From: Seleniibacterium sp963677135
Lineage (GTDB): Bacteria > Desulfobacterota > Desulfuromonadia > Desulfuromonadales > Geopsychrobacteraceae
Direction: 5' to 3'
Assembly (NCBI GenBank): GCA_963677135.2
Contig: CAXXLS010000005.1
Location: 62,001 to 126,000 of the forward strand
DNA: 64,000 bases
Shown: positions 34,079 to 43,201 of the stretch, piece after piece
How the letters are laid out: the number at the start of each line of letters is the position of its first letter
Numbering within the stretch: the first letter of the stretch is position 1
Notes under the pieces: model-generated
What the model was told of the DNA's origin: nothing
What the model saw: only the letters and a program-made list of their open reading frames with translations
The model's database searches: none
Translations under genes and position numbers: made by a program

Positions 34079-34309
34079 ATGTGCCTCGCCGTGCCGATGC
34101 AGATTATTGCCATTGATCAGGACACCGCCGTGTGCGAAATCGATGGCGTGCGGCGCCATGCCAGCCTGATGATGCTCGACACCGCCGCGGTCGGCGATTT
34201 TGTCCTCATCCACGCCGGGTTCGCCATTGAAAAACTGGATCCCCGGGAGGCCGAAATAACCCTGCAGCTGTTTCGCGAAATAATCAGCCCTGACGGGAAC
34301 CCGTCATGA
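34079..34309 (+). CDS. hypC: hydrogenase assembly chaperone HypC
   Basis: A 76-residue chaperone that carries the Fe(CN)2CO unit with HypD. The N-terminal MCLAVPMQIIAI contains the essential Cys2, and the rest is the small beta-barrel. ATG at 34079 has a GAGAGGAA site. A 195-base gap separates it from hypB; it contains degenerate intergenic sequence (see findings). The hypD start overlaps its stop (ATGA). Confidence 0.95.
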   Translation: MCLAVPMQIIAIDQDTAVCEIDGVRRHASLMMLDTAAVGDFVLIHAGFAIEKLDPREAEITLQLFREIISPDGNPS

Positions 34310-35397
34310 ACGGGCAGGCCGCGTTCCGCGACCCACAGGTCGCGACCGGGCTCATCGGGCGGATCGCCGCGGCAGCCGCCCCCCTCGACCGGCCCGTCAC
34401 CCTGATGGAAGTGTGCGGAACCCACACCATGGCTATTCATCAGCATGGTCTCAGGGGAATTCTACCGGAAGGCATCACCCTGGTGTCCGGACCGGGCTGC
34501 CCGGTCTGCGTCACCCCCATTGCTTATGTCGACCAGGCCCTGGCCCTGAGCCGCCTGCCCGGCCTGATCATTACCACCTTCGGCGACATGATGCGGGTGC
34601 CCGGCTCCCGCACCAGCCTGCTTGAACAGAAGGCCCGCGGCAGCGATATCAGAGTCGTCTATTCCCCCCTGGATGCCGTCACCCTGGCCCGCGGCAATCC
34701 CGACCGCCAGGTCGTGTTCCTGGGGATCGGCTTCGAAACCACGGCCCCTACCGTGGCCGGTGCGCTCCTGCAGGCCCGGGAAGCCGGGGTGGCCAACTTT
34801 TCGGTTCTCAGCGCCCACAAGACCATGCCGGCAGCCATGGAGGCACTCACGGCTGACCCCGAGCTTCAGGTTGACGGTTATCTGTGCCCGGCCCACGTCA
34901 GCACCGTTATCGGGGCCGATGCCTACCTTGGTCTGGCCGCCGACCGGCGGGTCCCCTGCGTGGTCACGGGGTTCGAACCCCTCGATATCCTTCAGGGGAT
35001 CGCCATGCTGGTCAGCCAAATTGCGGCCGGGATCGCCACCGTCGAAAACCAGTACCGCCGTTACGTCAAACCGGCGGGGAACCGGCGCGCCCGGCAGCTG
35101 CTGACCACCGTCTTCGAACCCTGCGACAGCGTCTGGCGCGGCCTCGGTCCGATCCCCGGCAGCGGCCTGAAAATCCGACCTTCGTTCGCCGCCCTGGATG
35201 CCGCCCGGCGCTTCCAGGTTGCAGTTGAACCGGCGGCGGAACCGGCCGGGTGCCGGTGCGGGGAGATCCTCAAGGGAAAGTTGGCACCCCGCGACTGCCC
35301 GCTGTTCGGAGCCGGCTGCACTCCGGAAAATCCGGTCGGAGCCTGCATGGTCGCGAGCGAAGGAATCTGTGCGGCGGAATATAAATACGCGGTTTAG
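34306..35397 (+). CDS. hypD: hydrogenase Fe-cyanide assembly protein HypD
   Basis: The 363-residue iron-sulfur scaffold on which the Fe(CN)2CO group is built. It carries MEVCGTHTMAIHQHG (Cys in the CGTHT motif), GPGCPVCVTP (CxxC motif), a GFETTAPTVA segment, and the C-terminal cysteine set CRCGEILKG...DCPLFG...C that holds a [4Fe-4S] cluster. Length is normal. It is translationally coupled to hypC. A 204-base gap with degenerate repeat separates it from hypE. Confidence 0.96.
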   Translation: MNGQAAFRDPQVATGLIGRIAAAAAPLDRPVTLMEVCGTHTMAIHQHGLRGILPEGITLVSGPGCPVCVTPIAYVDQALALSRLPGLIITTFGDMMRVPGSRTSLLEQKARGSDIRVVYSPLDAVTLARGNPDRQVVFLGIGFETTAPTVAGALLQAREAGVANFSVLSAHKTMPAAMEALTADPELQVDGYLCPAHVSTVIGADAYLGLAADRRVPCVVTGFEPLDILQGIAMLVSQIAAGIATVENQYRRYVKPAGNRRARQLLTTVFEPCDSVWRGLGPIPGSGLKIRPSFAALDAARRFQVAVEPAAEPAGCRCGEILKGKLAPRDCPLFGAGCTPENPVGACMVASEGICAAEYKYAV

Positions 35398-35601
35398 TGA
35401 GGTTGTTGGTCGCCAAGGCAACAGGCAAGACTTGGCAACGCAATAGTCGCAGGAGCCAGAGAGGACACGGAGAGTTTTTGCTCAGATTCAAAACCAAAAA
35501 CAAGGTTCTCTCTGCGCACTCGTTCCCTTGTCGGCTTTGCGCTGGAACAGGATGAACGTCGTGACGTCGTAGCCGCATTTTTCAAAGAAAGCAGAAACGA
35601 G

Positions 35602-36615
35602 ATGGACCAGGACATCATTCTTCTCGGCCACGGCAGTGGCGGCAAGCTCAGTCACCAGCTGCTTGACGACCTGATCATCCCGACCCTGTCGCACCTTGCG
35701 CGGCAGGATCAGGACGATGCGGCAACCCTGCTTCACAAGGGGGAGCGACTGGCCTTTACCACCGATTCCTACGTGGTCGACCCGATTTTCTTCCCCGGCG
35801 GCACTATCGGCGACCTGGCCATTCACGGCACCATCAACGACCTGGCCATGATCGGCGCCAGCCCCCTGGCCGTCAGTGTCGGCCTGATCCTCGAAGAGGG
35901 GCTCCCCAAAGCAGACCTGCGCCGCGTGCTGGACAGCATGAAGCAGGCGGCCCGTAACGCCGGGGTCAGCATCGTCACCGGGGATACCAAGGTTGTTCCC
36001 CGCGGCAAGGCGGACAGGATCTTCATCAACACCTCCGGGATCGGGGTCTTCAGGCATGAAATCAACCTCAGCGGCAGGAACGCCCGTCCGGGCGACAAGA
36101 TCCTCATCAGCGGCACCATCGGTGATCACGGCATGGCGATCCTGACCGCCAGGGAAGGTCTGGCCCTGGAAGCGGCCATTGAAAGTGACAGCGCCCCTCT
36201 CAATGGCCTGGTCGATACCCTGCTCGACGAGATCGGCGGCGCCCTGAGAACCCTGCGCGATCCGACCCGGGGCGGCGTCGCGACCACCCTCAACGAGATC
36301 GCCCTGCAGTCAGCCGTTGATATTGTGCTGGACGAAGCGTCCCAGCCGATTCGTGACGATGTGGCCGGAGCCTGCGCGATTCTCGGTCTGGATCCCTTGT
36401 TCGTCGCCAATGAAGGAAAAATGCTGGTCGTCGTCGCCTCCGAACAGGCGGACCGGGCGTTGCGGATCATGCGCCGCCACCCCCTCGGCAAAAACGCCGC
36501 CATGATCGGGAGCGTCACGCAGCCCTCGCCGGGGCGGGTTGTCATGAAAACCGCCCTGGGGGGAATCCGGGCCATCGGCATGCTGACCGGCGAACAGCTC
36601 CCGCGGATCTGCTGA
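35602..36615 (+). CDS. hypE: hydrogenase cyanide-forming protein HypE
   Basis: A 337-residue PurM/AIRS-fold ATPase that dehydrates the carbamoyl group on its C-terminal cysteine to thiocyanate, donating cyanide to iron. The nucleotide segments LLGHGSGGKLS and TGDTKVVPRGKADRIF are present, and the chain ends PRIC with the essential terminal Cys337. ATG at 35602 gives MDQDIILLGHG. hypF starts two bases after its stop, so the two are coupled. Confidence 0.96.
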   Translation: MDQDIILLGHGSGGKLSHQLLDDLIIPTLSHLARQDQDDAATLLHKGERLAFTTDSYVVDPIFFPGGTIGDLAIHGTINDLAMIGASPLAVSVGLILEEGLPKADLRRVLDSMKQAARNAGVSIVTGDTKVVPRGKADRIFINTSGIGVFRHEINLSGRNARPGDKILISGTIGDHGMAILTAREGLALEAAIESDSAPLNGLVDTLLDEIGGALRTLRDPTRGGVATTLNEIALQSAVDIVLDEASQPIRDDVAGACAILGLDPLFVANEGKMLVVVASEQADRALRIMRRHPLGKNAAMIGSVTQPSPGRVVMKTALGGIRAIGMLTGEQLPRIC

Positions 36616-36617
36616 CC

Positions 36618-38899
36618 ATGGGCACCTCGCCAAGGGAAAAACCGACCAGAATCCGTCTTCATATCGAAGGGACCGTCCAGGGGGTCGGGTTCCGTCCGTT
36701 CATCTACCGGGAGGCGCTGCGCTGCGGCCTGGCCGGCTGGGTGCTCAACAACAGCCGGGGCGTGCTCATCGAAGTCGAAGGGGACGATGGGGTGCTCGAT
36801 GAATTTGTCCAGGGGATCAGAACCGGCCTGCCCCCCCTGGCCCAGATCACCCGCCTGACCCGGGAGGTCATCCCCTGCCGGGGGGAAAGAACTTTTGTCA
36901 TCCGAGACAGCGAAAAAGCGGCTGACCACAACATCCAGATCGCCGCGGACAGCCATGTCTGCCCCGCTTGCCTGGCCGAACTGTTCGACCCGGACGACCG
37001 TCGCTACCGCTACCCGTTTATCAACTGCACCAATTGCGGCCCCCGTTACAGTATCGTCACGGGCATCCCCTACGACCGTCCCAATACCACCATGGCCCCC
37101 TTTCCCATGTGCCCCCAGTGCCGGGCAGAATACGACGATCCCCGGTCCCGCCGCTTTCATGCCCAGCCCAACGCCTGCCCGGTGTGCGGCCCCCGGCTGG
37201 CCCTGTACGACGCCTCCGGGCGGACGGTGCCGGGCGATCCCCTGGCCCGGACCCTCGCCCTGCTCGCCCGCGGCCGGATCGTCGCCGTCAAGGGGCTGGG
37301 CGGCTACCACCTGGCCGTCGACGCCACCAGCGATGCGGCGGTCGCGGAACTGCGCCGGCGCAAGGCCCGCGACGAAAAACCCTTCGCGCTGCTGAGCTCT
37401 GATCTGACGCGCATCGCCACTTACGCCAAGATCAGCCGGGCCGAGGCGCGGCTGCTGGAAAGCCCCCAGCGCCCCATCGTGCTGCTGGAAAAACGCGCCG
37501 ATACTCCTATCTCCGGCATGGTCGCTCCCCGCAACCGCTATTTCGGCGTCATGCTGCCGTCGACGCCACTGCATTACCTGCTGGTGCAGCATCTCCCCGC
37601 CCTGGTCATGACCAGCGGCAATCTCAGTGATGAACCCATCGCCTATACGGATGACGACGCGCAGCGCCGCCTGGCCGGAATCGCCGACTACCGGCTCGGT
37701 CACGACCGGGCTATCCACATCCGCACCGATGATTCCGTCGCCCGGGTCATGGCCGGCAGACCGCTGCTGATCCGGCGCTCCCGGGGGTTCGTCCCGGCCA
37801 GCCTGCCCTCCTGCCGGCCCACCAGGGCAATGTCCTGGCCCTGGGAGCCGAACTCAAGAACAGCTTCTGCCTGACCCGCCGCGACCGGGCCTTTCTGAGC
37901 CAGCATATCGGGGATCTTAAAAATGCCGAAACCTACCGCTCTTTTGTTTCCGGAATCGAGCATCTGCAGCGGCTTCTGGAATGGCAGCCGGACGTGATCG
38001 CTCATGATCTGCACCCCGATTATCTGTCTACCCGCCATGCCCTGGAACAGACCGCTCTACCCAGCGTCGCGGTACAGCATCATCATGCTCATCTGGCCAG
38101 CTGCATGGCTGAAAACAACCTGACGGAAAGCTGCCTCGGAATGATCTTTGACGGCATCGGCTACGGCAGTGACGGCCATATCTGGGGGGGAGAATTCCTG
38201 GTCGGGGATTACCGGGGTTTTCGCCGGGCAGGCCATTTCGCATACCTGCCCATGCCGGGCGCGGACGCGGCGACCCGCGAACCCTACCGCATGGCCATCA
38301 GCCTGCTGTACCATGCCTATGGCCGCAACGTCCCCGATCTGCCGTTTCTACAATCGGTCCCCACGCAGAACCGGACCCTGCTGATCCAAATGATCGAAAA
38401 GAGCCTGAACAGCCCACTGACCAGCAGCTGCGGCCGGCTGTTCGACGCCGTGGCGGCGCTGCTCGGGATCCGCTCGGAAGTTCATTACGAAGGGCAGGCC
38501 GCCCTGGAGCTGGAAATGGCCATCCGCGGCGATGGGTTTTCTGCCTATCCCTACCGGCTCAGAGAGGAAGAGGATCAGCTGATTTTCGATCCGGCGCCCA
38601 CGGTCCGGGCCATCGTCGAAGATCTTCGAAACCACGTCCCTCCGGGCGTTATCAGCGGCGGCTTTCACCAGACCCTGGCAACCGTGATGGTCGAGGTCTG
38701 CAGCGTGCTCAGAGCCAAGACCGGCCTTGACAGGGTCGTCCTGTCCGGTGGCGTTTTCCAGAACCGGTTCCTCACCGAAACCGTCGTCCCGCTGCTTGAG
38801 GTCGCGGGGTTCCGGCCCGTCACCCACAGCCTGGTCCCTCCGAACGATGGCGGCCTGGCCCTGGGCCAGGCAGTGGTTGCCGGGCATCTGAACTCCTGA
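36618..38899 (+). pseudogene. hypF: carbamoyltransferase HypF, interrupted by a -1 frameshift
   Basis: HypF makes the carbamoyl group that HypE converts to cyanide. The N-terminal acylphosphatase domain (VQGVGFRPFIYR), two zinc-finger motifs (CPAC...CTNCG and CPQC...CPVCG), and the YrdC/Sua5-like domain are read from 36618. At about 37806-37813 the frame breaks; the rest continues one frame back (LPAHQGNVLALGAELKNSFC), through the Kae1-like domain with VQHHHAHLASCM and LSGGVFQNRFL. The joined length (about 760 residues) is normal, so a single base seems lost near CCCTCC. This is either a true mutation, which should block hydrogenase maturation, or a sequence error; programmed slippage is unlikely without a slippery site. 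Confidence 0.85.
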
Positions 38900-38923
38900 C
38901 GCCCGGCGGCCTGCCCCGGCGCT

Positions 38924-40297
38924 CTAGAGAGCATCGCCCGCCTGCAGTGCCCTGCTCAGGTGAACAGCCGTTTTTATCCCTGAAAACTCTTTGAAGGACG
39001 CCGAGCTGAGCAACGCGGACGGGTTCCCTTGCGCGCGGATGGCGGTCCGGGCTCCGACAAACCGTACTCCGGCCAGATCGAGTCGGCTCTGGTCGGTCAT
39101 GATCCCGGTCTCGGCATGAATATCCATACCGGTGGCCGTCAGGTTCGAGCGCACCAGGCTGATCGCGGGATCGGACCCGTCGGTCTGAATCTGTGTCGCT
39201 TCGATCTCAACTTCGGAATCAGTGATCTGCAGCTTGCGCGCAGACACGTTCACCAGCCGGATATTTTTGCACCCGGTGATCCGCAGGGTCCGGTAGCTCC
39301 CCTGGAACAATCCTCCGGACTGATTCTCACAGACACCGTCGGGACTGCCCTCCCGGTGGAGCGGTCGCGGCAGGGTGCGCGGCGTCTCCACAAGAGCGCG
39401 CCGCAGGGTCCGGCAGAACACCTCCCCGGCTTCCAGCATGGGGGAATGGCCCAGCTTCGGCAGGACCTTCAGCTCGACCCGGGGCAGAATCCATTGCAGC
39501 ACTTTGGCGATCCTCAGGCTGGCGACCTGGTCTTCCTCCCCCCAGATCAGCCAGGTCGGCGTCTTGATCAGACTCAGCAGCAGCGAATAATCGGTCTGGA
39601 CCAGAGCCAGGGCCGCGATGCGGGACGGCTCACCAGCCAGGAGCCTGCTGCGCAGGGCGGGATGATCCAGGACGACACCGGGATCGAGGGGCACCCGTGA
39701 GGTCTTTTCCAGGACCAGCCCGGCAATTTTTCCCAGCGAGCTCTCCAGAACCGACGACACCAGGGGGACATCGAGCTTTATCTGCCGACCGACAAAATCC
39801 TGGCTGACGGCAAGGCGATGCAGCAGACCGACGGAGTCGACCAGCACCAGGCGCTCCAGGTGGCCGGCATAGCGGGCGGCATAAATCATCGCGACGCCGC
39901 CCCCCATGGAATGCCCCACCAGCGACAGCGGCTTGGCCGGCAGGCTGGTCACCAGCCAGTCGAGCAGGGCCGCATAGTTGTCAGGAGAATAGAGCTGGTT
40001 CCCTTTGGCGGACCGGCCGAAGCCAGGCAGATCCGGCACCACGACATGGTAGTCACGGGCGAGTTCGGCCATTACGGAATCCCAGGTGGTTCCCGCTTCA
40101 GCCCCCAAACCGTGAACCAGCAGAAGCATCCGCTCCTGCTCCTGACCGGCTTCCCGCACCAGCATCGTGCCGCCAAAAACGGGTTCCGCCAACATTCTCT
40201 CTGCAACCCGGAAGTCGGCGACGGCAACGGGAATCCGCACAATCAGGAGCAGGAATACAAGCAGGTGAAGAAAGCGTGCCATCGACAGGTTGAGCAT
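38924..40297 (-). CDS. exported alpha/beta hydrolase with long C-terminal extension
   Basis: A 457-residue protein. An N-terminal signal peptide (about residues 6-27, ending VAVA) precedes an alpha/beta hydrolase domain to about residue 310. LLVHGLG holds the oxyanion loop, the nucleophile is SLVGHSMGGG (Ser in GHSMGG), then LVLVDSVGLL, with an Asp in IWGEEDQVA and His in KLGHSPML. The last ~130 residues (from about 330) are rungs of short hydrophobic/polar strands (NIRLVNVSARKLQI, SNLTATGMDIHA) that look like a right-handed beta-helix. This fusion is unusual. It has no co-oriented neighbour, converging with hypF. Substrate unknown; probably an ester or lipid in the periplasm. Confidence 0.75.
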   Translation of the reverse strand: MLNLSMARFLHLLVFLLLIVRIPVAVADFRVAERMLAEPVFGGTMLVREAGQEQERMLLLVHGLGAEAGTTWDSVMAELARDYHVVVPDLPGFGRSAKGNQLYSPDNYAALLDWLVTSLPAKPLSLVGHSMGGGVAMIYAARYAGHLERLVLVDSVGLLHRLAVSQDFVGRQIKLDVPLVSSVLESSLGKIAGLVLEKTSRVPLDPGVVLDHPALRSRLLAGEPSRIAALALVQTDYSLLLSLIKTPTWLIWGEEDQVASLRIAKVLQWILPRVELKVLPKLGHSPMLEAGEVFCRTLRRALVETPRTLPRPLHREGSPDGVCENQSGGLFQGSYRTLRITGCKNIRLVNVSARKLQITDSEVEIEATQIQTDGSDPAISLVRSNLTATGMDIHAETGIMTDQSRLDLAGVRFVGARTAIRAQGNPSALLSSASFKEFSGIKTAVHLSRALQAGDAL

Positions 40298-40497
40298 GTT
40301 TTTTTCCTCTTTTCATTTTGGGTCGGACGCTTGAATTCGGTCAACAGGGAGGCGAGTCCCTTGCAAAGGTTATAGCATAAACTTTCACCAGACGCCCGAA
40401 CCCGTTGTTTTTCCGCTCTTGCAGCGCCATCTCGCCTCCGGCCTTCCCGCCCCTTTCATAAGCTCTTGATATCCTGACCATCTCCGGTCCATTCCTC

Positions 40498-40526
40498 TTG
40501 ACACCCGGACTCTTTTTCAGGATATT
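40498..40526 (+). promoter_or_regulatory. promoter of the lipid/polyene region (right-hand arm)
   Basis: TTGACA (40498-40503) is followed after 17 bases by GATATT (40521-40526, overlapping TATTTA). It stands 72 bases before the radical SAM start. The rest of the 300-base gap from 40298 holds no ORF that I trust. Confidence 0.55.
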
Positions 40527-40597
40527 TAATCCTTTGCGGAAAACCGCCTCACAGCCACTGAAGAACTCTGCAGTAGCCCCTGTTTCAAGAAAGCACC

Positions 40598-41890
40598 ATG
40601 CGAATTCTGTTAGTCAATCCACCGAACTGCGGCCGCAGTATCCCCGAAGAGCGCTACGGGATCAGTTCCATCAAGCAGATCTTCAAGGGGGAACCCCTGG
40701 CGCTGGAGACCCTGGCCGGCAATCTGAACGATCATGATGTCCGGATTCTCGATCTGAAGGTCGAACCGGACCGGCTGTCCCCAACCCTGGCCGAATACGA
40801 TCCCGATCTGGTCGGATTTACGGCCATGACCTGTGAAGCCAATACGGTACGTCGCCTGGCCGCCCGGGTGAAGGCGGAAAGCAGTGCGCGGGTGGTGGTT
40901 GGCGGGGTTCATGCGTCCTGCGATCCCGATTTTTTCAACTGCGCTTCGGTCGACTGGATCGTTATCGGCCTGGGCCGGCAGAGCCTGGCAGAACTCGTCG
41001 CTGATCTTGCTGCGGAAAAAGAACCGGCCATTCCGGGCGTCGCGGCCGCCACTCCGGGCCGCCCCCTGTACTGGCAGCCCCGGCCGTACGGCCCGGCAGA
41101 CCTTGCGAATCACCGTGCTCCCCGCTACGACCTGGTGTCCCATTACCGGCAGCATTACACGCTGCAGGGGCTGGGCCTCCAGATGGGCCTGGTCGCCAGC
41201 GCTGCCGGCTGCCCTTACGACTGTCATTTCTGCTGCATCGCGCCGGTCACCGGCGGCCGCTACCTGACCTTGGAAACAAACAGGGTCGTTGAAGACATTC
41301 GGACGCTGAGCGACAGCCCGGTGATCCGCCTGGTCGATGCCAACAGCTTCGGCGACCCGGTACATGCGCTGGAGCTGGCGGAAGCCATCGCCGCGGCCGG
41401 CATCAGGAAACAGTACCTCGCCGATGTCCGCTCCGATCTGGTCGTGCGCAGACCCGATCTTCTGCAACGCTGGAAAGACATCGGCCTGAGGGCCGTCATC
41501 ATCGGTTTCGAAGAGATCGACGACGGTGCCCTGGGAGGGATGAACAAGGCCAACTCCCAGGCGAATAACCGTGATGCGATCGGCATTCTCCACGACCTCG
41601 GGCTGACCATCGTCGGCGATTTTATCATCTCCCCCGATTACCTGGAGTCCGACTTCGACCGGCTCGGCCGCTTCGTCCGCGAACAAGCCATCGAATTGCC
41701 CATGTACACGGTTATGACGCCGCTCCCCGGAACGCGGCTTTATCAGCGCATGCAGGATCAGATAACTCTTCACGATCTCGATTATTACACCCTGACCAAT
41801 GCCGTGGTCCCGACGCGCCTCGATGAAGAATTGTTTTACCAGCGCTATGCGGCCCTGCTTCAGGACGGTCATCGCAACGCAAAGGTCTAA
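40598..41890 (+). CDS. B12-binding-domain radical SAM protein (first of four)
   Basis: A 430-residue enzyme. The N-terminal half (to about residue 150) has a cobalamin-binding-like fold, starting MRILLVNPPNC with VVGGVHASCDPDF and VIGLGRQSLAEL. The radical SAM domain has CPYDCHFCCI (Cys-X3-Cys-X2-Cys) near residue 207. No DxHxxG cobalamin motif is obvious, as is common in this group. Such enzymes methylate or rearrange unactivated carbons. It is transcribed with the ketosynthase III gene six bases downstream, so it probably acts on an acyl or polyene product. The substrate is not known. Confidence 0.85.
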   Translation: MRILLVNPPNCGRSIPEERYGISSIKQIFKGEPLALETLAGNLNDHDVRILDLKVEPDRLSPTLAEYDPDLVGFTAMTCEANTVRRLAARVKAESSARVVVGGVHASCDPDFFNCASVDWIVIGLGRQSLAELVADLAAEKEPAIPGVAAATPGRPLYWQPRPYGPADLANHRAPRYDLVSHYRQHYTLQGLGLQMGLVASAAGCPYDCHFCCIAPVTGGRYLTLETNRVVEDIRTLSDSPVIRLVDANSFGDPVHALELAEAIAAAGIRKQYLADVRSDLVVRRPDLLQRWKDIGLRAVIIGFEEIDDGALGGMNKANSQANNRDAIGILHDLGLTIVGDFIISPDYLESDFDRLGRFVREQAIELPMYTVMTPLPGTRLYQRMQDQITLHDLDYYTLTNAVVPTRLDEELFYQRYAALLQDGHRNAKV

Positions 41891-41896
41891 CCCGAT

Positions 41897-43045
41897 ATGC
41901 CCGTTTACATAAATGATTTAGCCGCCTTTCTGCCCAACGCCCCGGTTTCCAACGAACAGATGGAAGAGATCCTGGGCATGGTCAACCAGCTGCCGTCCCG
42001 CACCCGCAAGATCATTCTGAGAAACAACCGGATCGCCACCCGGCATTACGCTATCGACCCCCGCACCGGGGAAACAACCCACAACAACGCGCAACTCACC
42101 GCCGAGGCGGTCCGCCGCCTGCAGCCCTACCCCGGTTTTACGGTCGCCGATATCGAATGTCTGAGCTGCGGAACATCCTCTCCCGACCAGCTCATGCCGG
42201 GGCACGCGCCCATGGTTCACGGCGAGCTGGGCGGCCGCCCCTGCGATATTCTCAGCGCATCGGGGATCTGCACCTCCGGAATGAGCGCATTCAAGTACGC
42301 CTGGATGAACGTCGCCCTCGGCCTGACCGGCAATGCGGTGGCCACCGGGTCGGAAATCGCTTCATCCTACATGCGCGCCCGAATGACGGGAGGGATTGAT
42401 CAAGACCGGGCCGCCGCCCTCGCAAGCCAGCCGGCCCTGTCCTTTGAAGCCGACTTTTTAAGATGGATGCTGTCAGACGGCGCCGGAGCTGCCTTTCTGA
42501 GCGCTAAACCGGCTTCCGAAGGCCTGTCGCTGAAGGTGGAATGGATCGAACTGCAGTCCTTTGCCAGTGAATTCCCCGCCTGCATGTACGCCGGAGCCGA
42601 CAAACTGCCGGATGGCCGCCTGCGCGGCTGGCGTGAGCACGCCCGCCTTGCCGATGCTCTTGAAGCGCGCAGTTTCCTGGTCAAGCAGGACGTCAAGCTG
42701 CTTAATGACAATATCGTCACAGTCGCGGTCGACCGGATGCTGGCCGCGGTGATCGCCAAGCACCGTCTGACCCCGGACCAGGTCGACTGGTTTCTCCCCC
42801 ACTATTCGTCAGACTATTTCCGTCCCGAGCTGGCCTCCAAAATGGCCGCGATCGATTTCGGCATTCCGGAAGAGCGCTGGTTTACCAATCTGAGCAGCAA
42901 GGGGAATACCGGGTCAGCCTCAATTTACATCATCCTGGAAGAACTTTTCCATTCCGGTCGCCTCACCCCCGGCGAGAAACTGCTCTGTTTCGTCCCCGAA
43001 AGCGGACGCTTTTCCATGTGCTACATGCTGCTCACGGTGGTCTGA
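41897..43045 (+). CDS. StlD/DarB-like 3-oxoacyl-ACP synthase III
   Basis: A 382-residue thiolase-fold ketosynthase of the FabH class. It has the nucleophile Cys125 in SASGICTSGMSAFKYAW, His in WFLPHYSSDYF near residue 300, and Asn in SSKGNTGSAS. The N-terminal AAFLPNAPVSNEQMEEILG style is that of StlD/DarB family enzymes, which condense two acyl precursors in dialkylresorcinol and related pathways. It follows the radical SAM gene by six bases. A priming FabH role is the alternative. No DarA-type aromatase is in the window. Confidence 0.8.
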   Translation: MPVYINDLAAFLPNAPVSNEQMEEILGMVNQLPSRTRKIILRNNRIATRHYAIDPRTGETTHNNAQLTAEAVRRLQPYPGFTVADIECLSCGTSSPDQLMPGHAPMVHGELGGRPCDILSASGICTSGMSAFKYAWMNVALGLTGNAVATGSEIASSYMRARMTGGIDQDRAAALASQPALSFEADFLRWMLSDGAGAAFLSAKPASEGLSLKVEWIELQSFASEFPACMYAGADKLPDGRLRGWREHARLADALEARSFLVKQDVKLLNDNIVTVAVDRMLAAVIAKHRLTPDQVDWFLPHYSSDYFRPELASKMAAIDFGIPEERWFTNLSSKGNTGSASIYIILEELFHSGRLTPGEKLLCFVPESGRFSMCYMLLTVV

Positions 43046-43201
43046 TCCCGTCTGATCTTCACGGCGGACCGCCCGTGACGTTTGTCCCTCTTCAGCAGGT
43101 CATCCTGCTGCTCCCGGTGTTCCCGCGGGCTATTTCAGCCGTGGGGTCCACCCCCTGTTTTTGTTGAATGTCCTATTGCACCTCAATGGAGAGAACCTGT
43201 C

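Noticed and set aside
36126..37718. 530-residue minus-strand ORF over hypE/hypF
   Set aside because: Antisense shadow; the plus strand encodes well conserved HypE and HypF.
37800..37820. Programmed frameshifting in hypF
   Set aside because: No slippery heptamer or downstream stem was seen, and HypF is not known to use it. A lost base is simpler.
43082..43201. 40-residue N-terminal extension of the GltD-like protein
   Set aside because: The extension is not protein-like for this family and the ATG at 43202 has a proper ribosome site.
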